Assembly: GCA_018241265.1 (NCBI GenBank)
Contig: JAFEEF010000043.1
Span: 1-64,000 of the forward strand
DNA: 64,000 nucleotides
Reading direction: 5' to 3'
DNA from: Pseudomonadota bacterium
GTDB lineage: Bacteria > Pseudomonadota > Gammaproteobacteria > Burkholderiales > Burkholderiaceae_C
Below are positions 44,271-52,110 of this stretch, one piece after another (within the stretch, counting starts at the first letter, position 1; each line of letters starts with the position of its first letter). A program made the position numbers and the translations under genes. The notes under the pieces are model-generated. The model saw only the letters and a program-made list of their open reading frames with translations, was not told the DNA's origin and made no database searches.

Positions 44271-45242
44271 CTAGATGTCGCCCTGCTGGGCGGTTTCCTC
44301 GTTGCGCGGGTTGAGGATCGAATCGATCAGGATCGCGGCCAGCAGCACCACGCCCTTGACGATGTTCTGCACCGAGTAGGTCACGTCGAGGATCGTCATG
44401 CCGTTGAGCATGGTGCCGATCAGGAGCGTGCCGATGATCACGTTGGCGACGCCGCCGCGCCCGCCCGACAGGCCGATGCCGCCGAGCACGACGACCAGCA
44501 CCACGTCGTAGACCATCGTCGAGTTGTAGATGCGCGTCGGCATGCTGTTCACCGAGGCGGCCATCACGACGCCGGCGAACACGCCGATCAGCGCCGCCAG
44601 CACGTACTCGAGCACCATGATCGGCCGCGTCGGCAGGCCGGTGGCGCGCGCAGCGTACGGGTTGTCGCCGATCGCATAGATGAAGGCGCCGGCCTGCAGG
44701 CGCTTCAGCAGCAGGGTGACGAGCAGCGCCGCCGCGGCGAACATCACGACCGGCATCGGCAGCCCGGCGAGCGACCCGCGGCCGAAGAACGCGATCGCAT
44801 CGAGCGACCTCGGCCACTGCACCACCTCGAGCTGGAACAGGAAGGCCTGGCCGAGGCCGGCGAGGAAGAGGCCGGTCGCCAGGGTCGTGAAGAGCGACGG
44901 CACCTCGGCATACGCGATCAGCCAGCCGTTGACGAGCCCGAACGCGAGCGCGAGGCAGAGTGCGACCGCGCTCGCATGCGACAGGCTCGCGCCGTTCTGC
45001 ATCATCTGCAGCAGCAGGCCCGACGGCACCGCGAGCGTCGCGATCATCGAGATGTCGATGCCGCGGCCGATCACGACGATCGCCATACCGAGGCCGAGGA
45101 TGCCGAGGATCGCGACGTTCTGCAGCAGGGTCAGCAGGTTGTCGAGCTTCGCGAAGCCGGGCAGCAGGAGGGCGAAGCCGGCGAACAGCAGCACGAACAG
45201 CGCGAAGACGATGGCCTGCTGGGTGATGCGGAGCTTCTTCAT
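44271..45242 (-). CDS. Ribose-type ABC transporter permease (RbsC-like)
   Basis: The 323-residue membrane protein has about nine hydrophobic segments and RbsC motifs: GLGMAIVVIGRGIDISMIAT, AIGDNPYAARATGLPTRPIM and VVVLGGIGLSGGRGGVANVI. It forms a heterodimeric channel with the permease part of the downstream fusion. The ATG at 45242 lies 4 nt after the ligase stop, which ties transport to the CoA ligase. The stop is TAG, 34 nt before the binding-protein start. Confidence 0.9.
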   Translation of the reverse strand: MKKLRITQQAIVFALFVLLFAGFALLLPGFAKLDNLLTLLQNVAILGILGLGMAIVVIGRGIDISMIATLAVPSGLLLQMMQNGASLSHASAVALCLALAFGLVNGWLIAYAEVPSLFTTLATGLFLAGLGQAFLFQLEVVQWPRSLDAIAFFGRGSLAGLPMPVVMFAAAALLVTLLLKRLQAGAFIYAIGDNPYAARATGLPTRPIMVLEYVLAALIGVFAGVVMAASVNSMPTRIYNSTMVYDVVLVVVLGGIGLSGGRGGVANVIIGTLLIGTMLNGMTILDVTYSVQNIVKGVVLLAAILIDSILNPRNEETAQQGDI

Positions 45243-45246
45243 GCCG

Positions 45247-47511
45247 TCAGGTGAGCGCCGCATGCAGCGACTGCCGCAGCTCGCGCTTCATGATCTTGCC
45301 GTTGAGGTTGCGCGGCAGCGGCTCGGTCCCGAGGGTCCAGGTCTCGGGCACCGCGTAGTCCGACAGCCGCTCGGCGCACCAGGCCTGCAATACCTGCGCC
45401 TGCGTGGTCTCGTCGAGCGCGCGCACGCAGACGAACGCATGCACGCGCTCGCCGAGCACCGCGCACGGCACGCCGACCAGCGCCGACTCGATCACCTGCG
45501 GATGCTCGGCCAGCGTGTTCTCGACCTGCGCGCAGTAGATCTTGTAGCCGCCGCGGTTGATGACGTCCTTCTTGCGGTCGAGGATGCGCAGGTAGCCGTC
45601 GGCATCCATGCTGCCGATGTCGCCCGAGCGCCAATAGCCGCCGCGGAACTCGCTCGCGGTCGCGGCTTCGTTCTTCCAGTAGCCGGGCACGACCATCGGG
45701 CCGGCGATCCAGATCTCGCCGGCCTGGCCGCGCGGCAGCTCGTTGCCGGCCTCGTCGACGACGTGGATGTCGCCGCACGGCACCGGCAGGCCGACGCTGT
45801 CGCGGTGCTCGCCGGTCATGCCGGGCGGCATGATGGTCGCCGGCGAGCAGGTCTCGGTGGCGCCGTAGGCGTTCATCAACGTCAGGTTGGGCAGGCGCGC
45901 GGCCATGCCATCGATCGTCGCGGTCGGCATCGGCGCACCGCCGTAGGAGCCGATGCGCCAGCTCGCGAGGTCGGCCACCGGCAGGTCCGGCAGCAAGAGG
46001 CACAGGTTGTACATGGCCGGCACCATGATCGTGTGGGTGATGCGCTCGCGCGCCGCGAGGCGCACGAAGTCGGCCGCCTTGAACTGGCGCATCAGCATCG
46101 CGCAGCCGCCGCAGTAGAGCATCGTGTAGAGCTGCGCGACGAGCCCGGTGACGTGGCTGAGCGGCACCGCGACGACGCTGCGCTCGTCGGCCGTCAGCTC
46201 CATCGTCAGCGCGAAGTGCATCACCGAATGGGCGATGTTCAGGTGCGTCAGCATCGCGCCCTTGGGCTTGCCGGTCGTGCCCGACGTGTAGAGCAGCACC
46301 GCGAGGTCTTCCTCCTGCGCGGCGTGCGCGGCGGCGAGCGGCTCGGCCTGCATCAGCGTGCGGAACGGCGCCAGGCCGTCGATGCCGTGGCCGACGACGT
46401 AGCGGTGCCGCATCTCCGGCAACGTGGCGGGCAATTGGTCGGCCAGCTCCTCGGCGCAGACGATCGCGACCGCGCCCGAGTCGTTCAGCGCGTACTCGAG
46501 TTCGGGCATGCGGGCGCGCGCGCTGATCGGCACCAGCACCGCGCCCAGCCACGCGCAGGCGTAGGCGACGATGACGAACTCCGGCCCGTTGCCCAGGTGC
46601 AGCGCGACCCGATCGCCCGGCTGCACGCCGCGCTGCGCGAGGCCGGCGGCGCACTTGGTGGCGGCGTGGTGCAGCTCGCGCCACGACAGCCGCAGGTCGT
46701 CGCACACCAGCGCCTCCGCGTCGGGCCGCGTGCCGACCGCGGCCGCGAGCATCTGCGCGAGGTTGGTCGGGCGCGGCGCATAGCAGCGCAGCACGCGCTC
46801 GTCGAAGTGGACTTCGCGGCGCATCGCCGGCTGGTTCGTCATCGTGTCGTCTCCCCGGCGCGCGGCCGATCGCGGCGGCGCGGGCTGGCTCAGCACGCCG
46901 CGCATCAGCATCTCGATGCAATGGCGCACGGCATCGTCGAGGCTCGCCGATGCATGGCTGTCCGGCCGGTACCAGCGGCCGATGCCGCTCAGCGCGCCGA
47001 CCACGGTGTAGGCGGCCATGTCGGCATCGCCCGGCACGATCCAGCCGCCGCGCATGCCTTCGTCGATCAGCGCACGGAACTCGGCGTCGACCTCGCCCTT
47101 CAGCGCGCGCAGCTCGCGACGGCGCGGCTCGGAGAGCGGGTCCTCGCCGACGCGGATCACGCAGAGGCCGAAGTCGCTCGTCGCGATCTCGGCATAGCGT
47201 TCCATCGCGGTGCGCAGGCGGTCGCGGCCGGCGACGCCCTGGCGCGCCGATTCGTCGATCGCGCCGCGCAGCGCGGCGAGGCCGCGGCGCACGCACTCGA
47301 ACAGGATCTCTTCCTTGTTGGCGATGTAGTGGTAGAGCGTCGGCTTGGTGACGTGCAGGCTGGCCGCGATGTCGTCGAGCGACGTGCCCGCGAAGCCGCG
47401 CGCGGTGAAGAGCCGGGCCGCGGCGAGCAGCACCGCGTCCTTCTTCGCGACGCGGTGGTTCAGGCGATCGCTGCGCGCGCGCCAGGGCGACTCGACGGTC
47501 TCGGCAGGCAT
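45247..47511 (-). CDS. TetR repressor joined in frame to an acyl-CoA ligase
   Basis: One open frame of 754 codons encodes a TetR-type regulator (about 1-215; helix-turn-helix GTSLDDIAASLHVTKPTLYH YIANKEE) followed, without any stop, by an AMP-forming acyl/aryl-CoA ligase (from residue 224, MTNQPAMRREVHFDE). Ligase motifs are the P-loop LLYTSGTTGKPKGAML, YGATETCSPA, the GDIGSMDADGYLRILDRKKD hinge and NGKIMKRELR with the catalytic lysine. A strong internal ribosome site before residue 224 allows separate ligase synthesis. The frame heads the ribose-type ABC operon, so CoA activation of the imported acid is likely. Confidence 0.82.
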   Translation of the reverse strand: MPAETVESPWRARSDRLNHRVAKKDAVLLAAARLFTARGFAGTSLDDIAASLHVTKPTLYHYIANKEEILFECVRRGLAALRGAIDESARQGVAGRDRLRTAMERYAEIATSDFGLCVIRVGEDPLSEPRRRELRALKGEVDAEFRALIDEGMRGGWIVPGDADMAAYTVVGALSGIGRWYRPDSHASASLDDAVRHCIEMLMRGVLSQPAPPRSAARRGDDTMTNQPAMRREVHFDERVLRCYAPRPTNLAQMLAAAVGTRPDAEALVCDDLRLSWRELHHAATKCAAGLAQRGVQPGDRVALHLGNGPEFVIVAYACAWLGAVLVPISARARMPELEYALNDSGAVAIVCAEELADQLPATLPEMRHRYVVGHGIDGLAPFRTLMQAEPLAAAHAAQEEDLAVLLYTSGTTGKPKGAMLTHLNIAHSVMHFALTMELTADERSVVAVPLSHVTGLVAQLYTMLYCGGCAMLMRQFKAADFVRLAARERITHTIMVPAMYNLCLLLPDLPVADLASWRIGSYGGAPMPTATIDGMAARLPNLTLMNAYGATETCSPATIMPPGMTGEHRDSVGLPVPCGDIHVVDEAGNELPRGQAGEIWIAGPMVVPGYWKNEAATASEFRGGYWRSGDIGSMDADGYLRILDRKKDVINRGGYKIYCAQVENTLAEHPQVIESALVGVPCAVLGERVHAFVCVRALDETTQAQVLQAWCAERLSDYAVPETWTLGTEPLPRNLNGKIMKRELRQSLHAALT
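46842..46857 (-). promoter_or_regulatory. Internal ribosome-binding site for the CoA ligase part
   Basis: On the minus strand GGGGAG (46856-46851) lies 8 nt before an in-frame ATG at 46842-46840, which is exactly where the ligase homology begins. This is a better ribosome site than the one at the TetR start. The gene may thus yield both a 754-residue fusion and a free ligase of about 531 residues. Confidence 0.6.
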
Positions 47512-47846
47512 GGCGCCGTGGTTACCGCGCTGCAGATCCGGATATGCCGAAGGAGCGCGCCCAGGCGCTCCCGCCCTCGTGCCGCATGAAGGTACTCCCG
47601 AGTAACTTCGTTGACCGAGGCGTATCGTCGCCATGAATCCGGCGTTCGGTCTTCGGAAATTCCCTAAGCTGCGATGCGGCATCGCAGGCGCTCTCGGACC
47701 CGGAACGGCGCCGGCAAACGACGCTTCCCCGACCCTCGGGGTGGCCCCCGTGAACAAGGGTTGGCCGGGTTGTAACCGTCGCCTAGAGTGGCTCGGCCGG
47801 CCTCACTCGTGGCCCTCGCCGGCGGGCACCTACCGACGATCCGGCC
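47512..47846. promoter_or_regulatory. 335-bp divergent control region with a TetR-type palindrome
   Basis: No credible gene lies here. TACTCCCGAGTA (47593-47604) is an inverted repeat with 5-bp arms, 81 bp upstream of the TetR-ligase start, and resembles TTACT-N-AGTAA-like operators of TetR regulators of acyl metabolism. A plus-strand frame from 47633 is arginine- and proline-rich and looks non-coding. Nothing else was recognised. Confidence 0.5.
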
Positions 47847-48035
47847 ATGCACGACGAGCAGACTCTGGAACAAATGCGCAGGCGGCTGCTCGACCTGCAG
47901 GCGGCACTCTGCGAACTGCGCGACGAGCTCTGCAAGATGAGCCTGTCGCTGCACGATCACGCCTTCCTGACCGACACGCAGGCGTTCGCGCTGGCCCGCG
48001 ACGAGGCCTCGGCGCTGTTCCGCCGGATGCGCTGA
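47847..48035 (+). CDS. Small coiled-coil hypothetical protein, 62 residues
   Basis: The frame encodes MHDEQTLEQMRRRLLDLQAA then LCELRDELCKMSLSLHDHAF and ends ASALFRRMR. Heptad-like leucines predict one long amphipathic helix. Low arginine-bias and no overlap with another gene support coding, but the ribosome site is weak. It converges with the lipase-like gene (4 nt between stops). No function is recognised. Confidence 0.6.
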   Translation: MHDEQTLEQMRRRLLDLQAALCELRDELCKMSLSLHDHAFLTDTQAFALARDEASALFRRMR

Positions 48036-48039
48036 GCCG

Positions 48040-48804
48040 TCAGGCGTAGACGAGGCGCCGCCAGCCCGACTTGTCGAACGGCTGCCACCCGCCTTCGGGC
48101 TGCGCGAGCCGATCCGCGAGCGCATACAGCACCGCCGGATGCGCACCCATGCCGGTGTGGCTGGACTGCACTTCGATGTTCTCTGCCAGCGGCCCTTCGT
48201 CGAGCACGCTGCACGGCCAGGCCACGACGCCGTCGGTGCGGCTGTAGATCGACGTCGTCGGCAGCGGCGGATTGACGCCGAGCTGGCCCGACAGCGCATG
48301 GTCGCCGATGCGCTCGCCGCTGACGAATTCATAGAAGCCGCGCGCATGCGTCGCGCGCAGGTCGCCGGTGAAGCCGCTGCCGAGCGACACCGCGCAGCGC
48401 ACGTGCGCGCGCTCGAGCTTGGCGAGCTCGCGCGCATAGACGCCGCCGAGGCTCCAGCCGACGAGGCTCACCGTGCGGTCGTGCTCGCGGTGCAGCGCCG
48501 CGATGCGCTCGCGCAGCGCCTGCAGCAAGCCGTCGCGCGGGCCGAAGTTGAGGCCGAGCATCCACGGCTGCGGCGCAAAGCCCTGGCGCGCGAGGTAGCG
48601 GCGCAGCAGCACCGTCGTCGCATCGCCCGCGCCGAGGCCGGGCAGCACGAGCACCGGATGACCGTCGCCGCGCGGCGCGTGCCCGAGCAGCGGCCACGCC
48701 GCGAGCGCCGCGGCATGCTCCCACGGCGCACGCGCCTCCAGCGCGACGAGGCCGATGTGCGGCGCGCGGTTCGGGGTCCTTGCAGTGGCGGCGGCAGCGG
48801 TCAT
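48040..48804 (-). CDS. Lipase-like alpha/beta hydrolase
   Basis: The 254-residue protein has VLVLPGLGAGDATTVLLRRY, the nucleophile elbow SLVGWSLGGVYARELAKLE, a candidate acid in YSRTDGVVAW and histidine in SSHTGMGAHP, the layout of cytoplasmic lipase or acyltransferase-like hydrolases (no signal peptide). It ends a run of TetR and phasin-like genes, which suggests a role in polyester or lipid-granule metabolism. Its start lies 11 nt after the TetR stop. Confidence 0.82.
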   Translation of the reverse strand: MTAAAATARTPNRAPHIGLVALEARAPWEHAAALAAWPLLGHAPRGDGHPVLVLPGLGAGDATTVLLRRYLARQGFAPQPWMLGLNFGPRDGLLQALRERIAALHREHDRTVSLVGWSLGGVYARELAKLERAHVRCAVSLGSGFTGDLRATHARGFYEFVSGERIGDHALSGQLGVNPPLPTTSIYSRTDGVVAWPCSVLDEGPLAENIEVQSSHTGMGAHPAVLYALADRLAQPEGGWQPFDKSGWRRLVYA

Positions 48805-48815
48805 CGACGGTCTCC

Positions 48816-49430
48816 TTACTTGAGGTATTTGTGGGTCAGGTAGACAAGGTAGGGACGCGCCTCGTCGGCGAGATAGGGTCCGAGCAAGGTCAGCACGTGG
48901 TAGGCCGCGCGCCCCGAATCGGCGTCGCGCAGCTCGGGGACGAGCCGCGTGAACGGCTGCCAGCAGGTCACGACCAGCAGCGTGTGCAGCGCGAGCAGTT
49001 CGACCTCCTGCTCGTTCGCGCGCATCGTGCCGCCGCGCTGCAGCTCGGCATAGATGCGGCGCACCGTTGCGAGCTGCGCCATGCTCGTGCGATGCAGCCG
49101 CGGCGCGAGCTGCGGATGCTCGCGCATCAGGTAGTCGGCGTCGCGGTAGGCGAAGCGGAAGGCGTTGAGGTTCTCGAACAGCAGGTGCAGCGCGAGCCAC
49201 AGGTCGTCGAGCTCGTGCACCGACGCGGCCGCGTCGGCGAACGGCGCGAGCGCATCGTCGAAGCGCTTCAGCAGCGCCTCGAGGATCTGCGGCTTGCTCT
49301 TGAAGTGGTAGTACAGGTTGCCCGGGCTGATGCCGAGCTCCGCGGCGATGCGGTTCGTCGACACCGCCGCCGCGCCTTCGTCGTTGAACAGCGCCAGGCT
49401 CTGCGCCAGGATGCGGTCGCGCGTCTTCAT
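48816..49430 (-). CDS. TetR/AcrR-family regulator
   Basis: The 204-residue regulator has an N-terminal helix-turn-helix (AAVSTNRIAAELGISPGNLY YHFKSK) and a C-terminal domain with LFENLNAFRFAYRDADYLM and LTLLGPYLADEARPYLVYLT. This opening and spacing resemble the PhaD-type and related TetR regulators found with polyhydroxyalkanoate genes. It lies in one direction with two phasin-like genes upstream and a lipase-like gene downstream, so control of granule metabolism is a fair guess. Confidence 0.85.
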   Translation of the reverse strand: MKTRDRILAQSLALFNDEGAAAVSTNRIAAELGISPGNLYYHFKSKPQILEALLKRFDDALAPFADAAASVHELDDLWLALHLLFENLNAFRFAYRDADYLMREHPQLAPRLHRTSMAQLATVRRIYAELQRGGTMRANEQEVELLALHTLLVVTCWQPFTRLVPELRDADSGRAAYHVLTLLGPYLADEARPYLVYLTHKYLK

Positions 49431-49453
49431 CGGCGGGCGCTGTCGCGCGCTCG

Positions 49454-49807
49454 TCAGCGGCCGGCCTTCTCGAGCTTGGCGACGCGCTGGCGCAAGGTCT
49501 CGACCTCTTCGAGCAGCGCGGCGAGCTGCTGCGGATTCGGCCAGCCCAGCCGTTCGAGCGCGGCGGCGACGCGCTGGTCGAACACGTCCTCGAGCTTGCG
49601 AAAGCCGAACGGATCGATCAGCGACGCCACCACCTTGGCGGGGCCGCTCTCGGCCTGCTTGCGCGCGCGCGCCAACGCCTGCATGCCGGCGTCGAACATC
49701 GACGTCGACACCGGCGCGGACGCCGGAGCAGGGGGTGCCGCGGCCGCACGCTTCTTCGCCGCGGCGGTGGACTTGGACGCGGCGCGCTTGGCGGCAGGCT
49801 TGGTCAT
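49454..49807 (-). CDS. PhaF/PhaI-type phasin
   Basis: The 117-residue protein has an Ala/Lys-rich N-terminus (TKPAAKRAASKSTAAAKKRA), a middle amphipathic segment FDAGMQALARARKQAESGPA and the phasin C-terminus KLEDVFDQRVAAALERLGWP followed by a leucine-zipper coiled coil LLEEVETLRQRVAKLE. Such proteins coat PHA granules. The basic tail, at the N-terminus here, may bind DNA as in PhaF. It is 24 nt before the TetR gene and 70 nt after the second phasin-like gene. Confidence 0.78.
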   Translation of the reverse strand: MTKPAAKRAASKSTAAAKKRAAAAPPAPASAPVSTSMFDAGMQALARARKQAESGPAKVVASLIDPFGFRKLEDVFDQRVAAALERLGWPNPQQLAALLEEVETLRQRVAKLEKAGR

Positions 49808-49877
49808 CGGCGAGTCTCGCGCGGTGGACGGTCGAGCAAGCATAGCCTGCCTGCCCCAGCCGCTGGGATCGAAACGA

Positions 49878-50420
49878 TCAGCTCTTGCGCGCAGCGCGGG
49901 CACGCTTGGTCGCGGCGGCGCGCGGCGCGGCCACGACTTCCTCGACGTCGACCACGCTCTCGCCGCGGCCGATGCGCTCGGAGACCTTGCGCACGGTGCC
50001 GGCCACGCGCGCGGCGACGTCGTGCGACAACTGGGCCGCCGGCAGGTTCAGCGCGACCAGCATGCTGCCCGCATCGCCCGGCAGGCTCTGCTGCACTTGC
50101 GCGCCGGCCGCGGCCACGGTCTTGACGCCGGTCGTCGCGACGCTCGCGGTCGCGTTGACGATCTGGTCGGCCGCGGCGGCGACGCCTTGCAGGCCGGCAC
50201 GGACCAGGCCGGCGATCTGGCGCTCGGCGTCGAGCAGGCTCTGCTTCAGCGGCGCGCTGATCGCGACGCGCTCGCTGCCGAGGCCGCCGGCGAGGCGACC
50301 CTCGACGCGCCCGAGCAGGCGCTCGGCACCGTCGCGGTAGGCGCCGACGATCGCGCGGGCGGCGTCGGCGTACAGCGCGACGGTTTGCTGGGACAGGTGG
50401 GTGATGGTGGCGGTGGTCAT
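49878..50420 (-). CDS. Phasin-like helical protein
   Basis: The 180-residue protein is almost wholly helical and alanine-rich, with amphipathic runs such as LYADAARAIVGAYRDGAERL and VAAAADQIVNATASVATTGV, and a basic C-terminus AATKRARAARKS. No catalytic motif is seen. Composition, tail and position next to a PhaF/PhaI-type gene suggest a second granule-associated protein, though the family is not certain. CAGGAG lies 6 nt before the ATG. Confidence 0.65.
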   Translation of the reverse strand: MTTATITHLSQQTVALYADAARAIVGAYRDGAERLLGRVEGRLAGGLGSERVAISAPLKQSLLDAERQIAGLVRAGLQGVAAAADQIVNATASVATTGVKTVAAAGAQVQQSLPGDAGSMLVALNLPAAQLSHDVAARVAGTVRKVSERIGRGESVVDVEEVVAAPRAAATKRARAARKS

Positions 50421-50535
50421 GATGTGCTCCTGAAATGAACCGGACTCGAATCGCTCGGCAAGCGCCTTCGCACCCGCCTTGGAAACGAATTGTCCGGATC
50501 GGCCCTAGAGCATGAAAACCACGCCGTTGCGAAAG

Positions 50536-51045
50536 TTAGGTCAGTTGACCCAGACCGCGGCGGTGCGCCCGGCCGGTCGCGAGCGCATAGGCCATGTAGG
50601 CCACCACCGCGGCGTTGACGGCCAGGATCGCCGCCTTCACGACGGTCGGCCGATGCGCCAGCTCGTAGAGCTCGACCGGCAGGTAGATGCCGCCGCTCAG
50701 CGCCGCCAGCCATTGGGCCCAGCGCCGCCGCAGCCACAGGCCATACGCTTCGACGAAGCGCAGCAGCACGTAGGCCATCGTGATCCCCGCCAGCTTCACC
50801 AGGCGCATGTCGTCGAGCCGGGCCGCCGCGGCGATGAAGATCGCCGGATAGCGACCCGCGGCGTCGAGGTGCAAGTGGCGCACGATCTCCTCGGCGACGT
50901 GCTGGACGTCGTGGCGAAAGAACGCGAGCAGCCCGAAGCCGGCGAGCAGCACGACGAGGCCCTTGGCCGCTTCGGCGATCGCGACCAGGCGGTCGCCGTC
51001 GATGCCATGCCAGGCGCCGGTCGGCGACGGCTCGGCGCGCGGCAT
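50536..51045 (-). CDS. DUF2127-family membrane protein
   Basis: The 169-residue protein has four hydrophobic segments: LVAIAEAAKGLVVLLAGFGL, MRLVKLAGITMAYVLLRFVE, WAQWLAALSGGIYLPVELYE and VVKAAILAVNAAVVAYMAYA. The EAAKG, RFVEAYGLWLRRRWAQWLA and PVELYEL blocks are typical of DUF2127 proteins, whose function is unknown. It stands alone, with the phasin-like promoter region downstream. Confidence 0.85.
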   Translation of the reverse strand: MPRAEPSPTGAWHGIDGDRLVAIAEAAKGLVVLLAGFGLLAFFRHDVQHVAEEIVRHLHLDAAGRYPAIFIAAAARLDDMRLVKLAGITMAYVLLRFVEAYGLWLRRRWAQWLAALSGGIYLPVELYELAHRPTVVKAAILAVNAAVVAYMAYALATGRAHRRGLGQLT

Positions 51046-51129
51046 CACCCGGTGCCCCGCGCGCGCGGCGGACGACCATCGCGCGCGACGGGTCGCATTG
51101 CCGCGCTCGGGAGAGCGCGCTCGGCGGGA

Positions 51130-51290
51130 ATCCGGAAGTTCGCCATCGGGGCAGTCATCGGCATCGGCACGACGGCGCAAGCGGCCGCACAAGTCACGCT
51201 CCACGAACACGACGGCTTTCGCGGCCGTCACTTCCCGGCCAGCCGGCCGGTGGCGGATTTTGCCCGCACCGGCTTCAACGACGTCACTGC
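51130..51290 (+). pseudogene. Truncated beta/gamma-crystallin-like protein
   Basis: The frame encodes IRKFAIGAVIGIGTTAQAAA then QVTLHEHDGFRGRHFPASRP and FARTGFNDVTA: a signal peptide and the first Greek-key strand pair of a beta/gamma-crystallin domain. The expected start codon is ATC, and homology stops after about 54 residues where the frame runs into the convergent LytTR gene. It looks like a 5' remnant of a secreted crystallin-type protein with a decayed start. Confidence 0.6.
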
Positions 51291-52054
51291 GCCAGCCACT
51301 CGCGAAACGCCGCGGCACGCTCCTGGCTCACGACCACCTCGCCGTCGGCGCGCGGCGCGAGCGCGAGCGCGAGGCGGCCCTTGCCGGCCGGCCCGAAGCG
51401 CACGATCGCCGGCGCGCTCACCAGGTACTGCCGGTTGACGCGGAAGAAGCGCGCAGGGTCCAGCCCGGCTTCGAGCTCGGCGAGCGGCGTATCGAGCAGG
51501 CAGCGCGTGCCGTCGGTCGCGACCGCGAAGCCCAGCTTGTCGGCCGTCACGAAGTAGGCGACCTGCTCGATCGGCAGCGCCACGAAGTGCGCGCCCTTGC
51601 GCCCGACGACGCGCAGGCGCTGCGGCGCCGCCAGACGTGCGCGCAGGCCCAGGAGCGCATCGCTGCCCGCGAAGTGGCGCGCCAGTCGCGCGTGCTTGGC
51701 GATGGCGGCGGCCAAGGCGTCGTCCTGGATCGGCTTGAGCAGGTAGTCGATCGCCTGCGCCCGAAACGCCTGCAGCACGAACTCGTCGTGGGCCGTCGTG
51801 AAGACGACCGGGCTCGCGATGCCCGCGTCGGCGAACAGCTCCAGCGACAGGCCGTCGGCGAGCTGGATGTCGAGCAGCAGCAGGTCGGGCGGCGGATGGT
51901 GCGCGAGCCAGTCCGCCGCATCGAGCACCGACGCGGCCCAGCCGGCGACTTCCGCATGCGGCGCGACGCGACGCAGCGTCTCGACCAGGCGCGCGCGCGC
52001 CGGCGCCTCGTCTTCGGCGATGAAGACGGACAAGCGCGGCGACAGGCCGTTCAT
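51284..52054 (-). CDS. LytTR-type response regulator
   Basis: The 256-residue regulator has a receiver domain (SVFIAEDEAPARARL; phosphorylation site D62 in LLLLDIQLADG; K in YLLKPI) and a LytTR DNA-binding domain from about 150 (RLRVVGRKGAHFVALPIEQV, ending FFRVNRQYLVS and VVVSQERAAAFREWL). It is the partner of the histidine kinase encoded 56 nt upstream. LytTR regulators bind direct repeats; targets are not visible here. Confidence 0.92.
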   Translation of the reverse strand: MNGLSPRLSVFIAEDEAPARARLVETLRRVAPHAEVAGWAASVLDAADWLAHHPPPDLLLLDIQLADGLSLELFADAGIASPVVFTTAHDEFVLQAFRAQAIDYLLKPIQDDALAAAIAKHARLARHFAGSDALLGLRARLAAPQRLRVVGRKGAHFVALPIEQVAYFVTADKLGFAVATDGTRCLLDTPLAELEAGLDPARFFRVNRQYLVSAPAIVRFGPAGKGRLALALAPRADGEVVVSQERAAAFREWLAQ

Positions 52055-52110
52055 TGGAGTACCTTCGGGCTCCGCCCTGCGGTATTCGCCCTTGGGGCGG
52101 CCCGGCGGGT

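Noticed and set aside
47633..48049. A 138-codon plus-strand frame across the divergent control region
   Set aside because: Proline- and arginine-rich composition, no domain and overlap with the better 62-residue frame.
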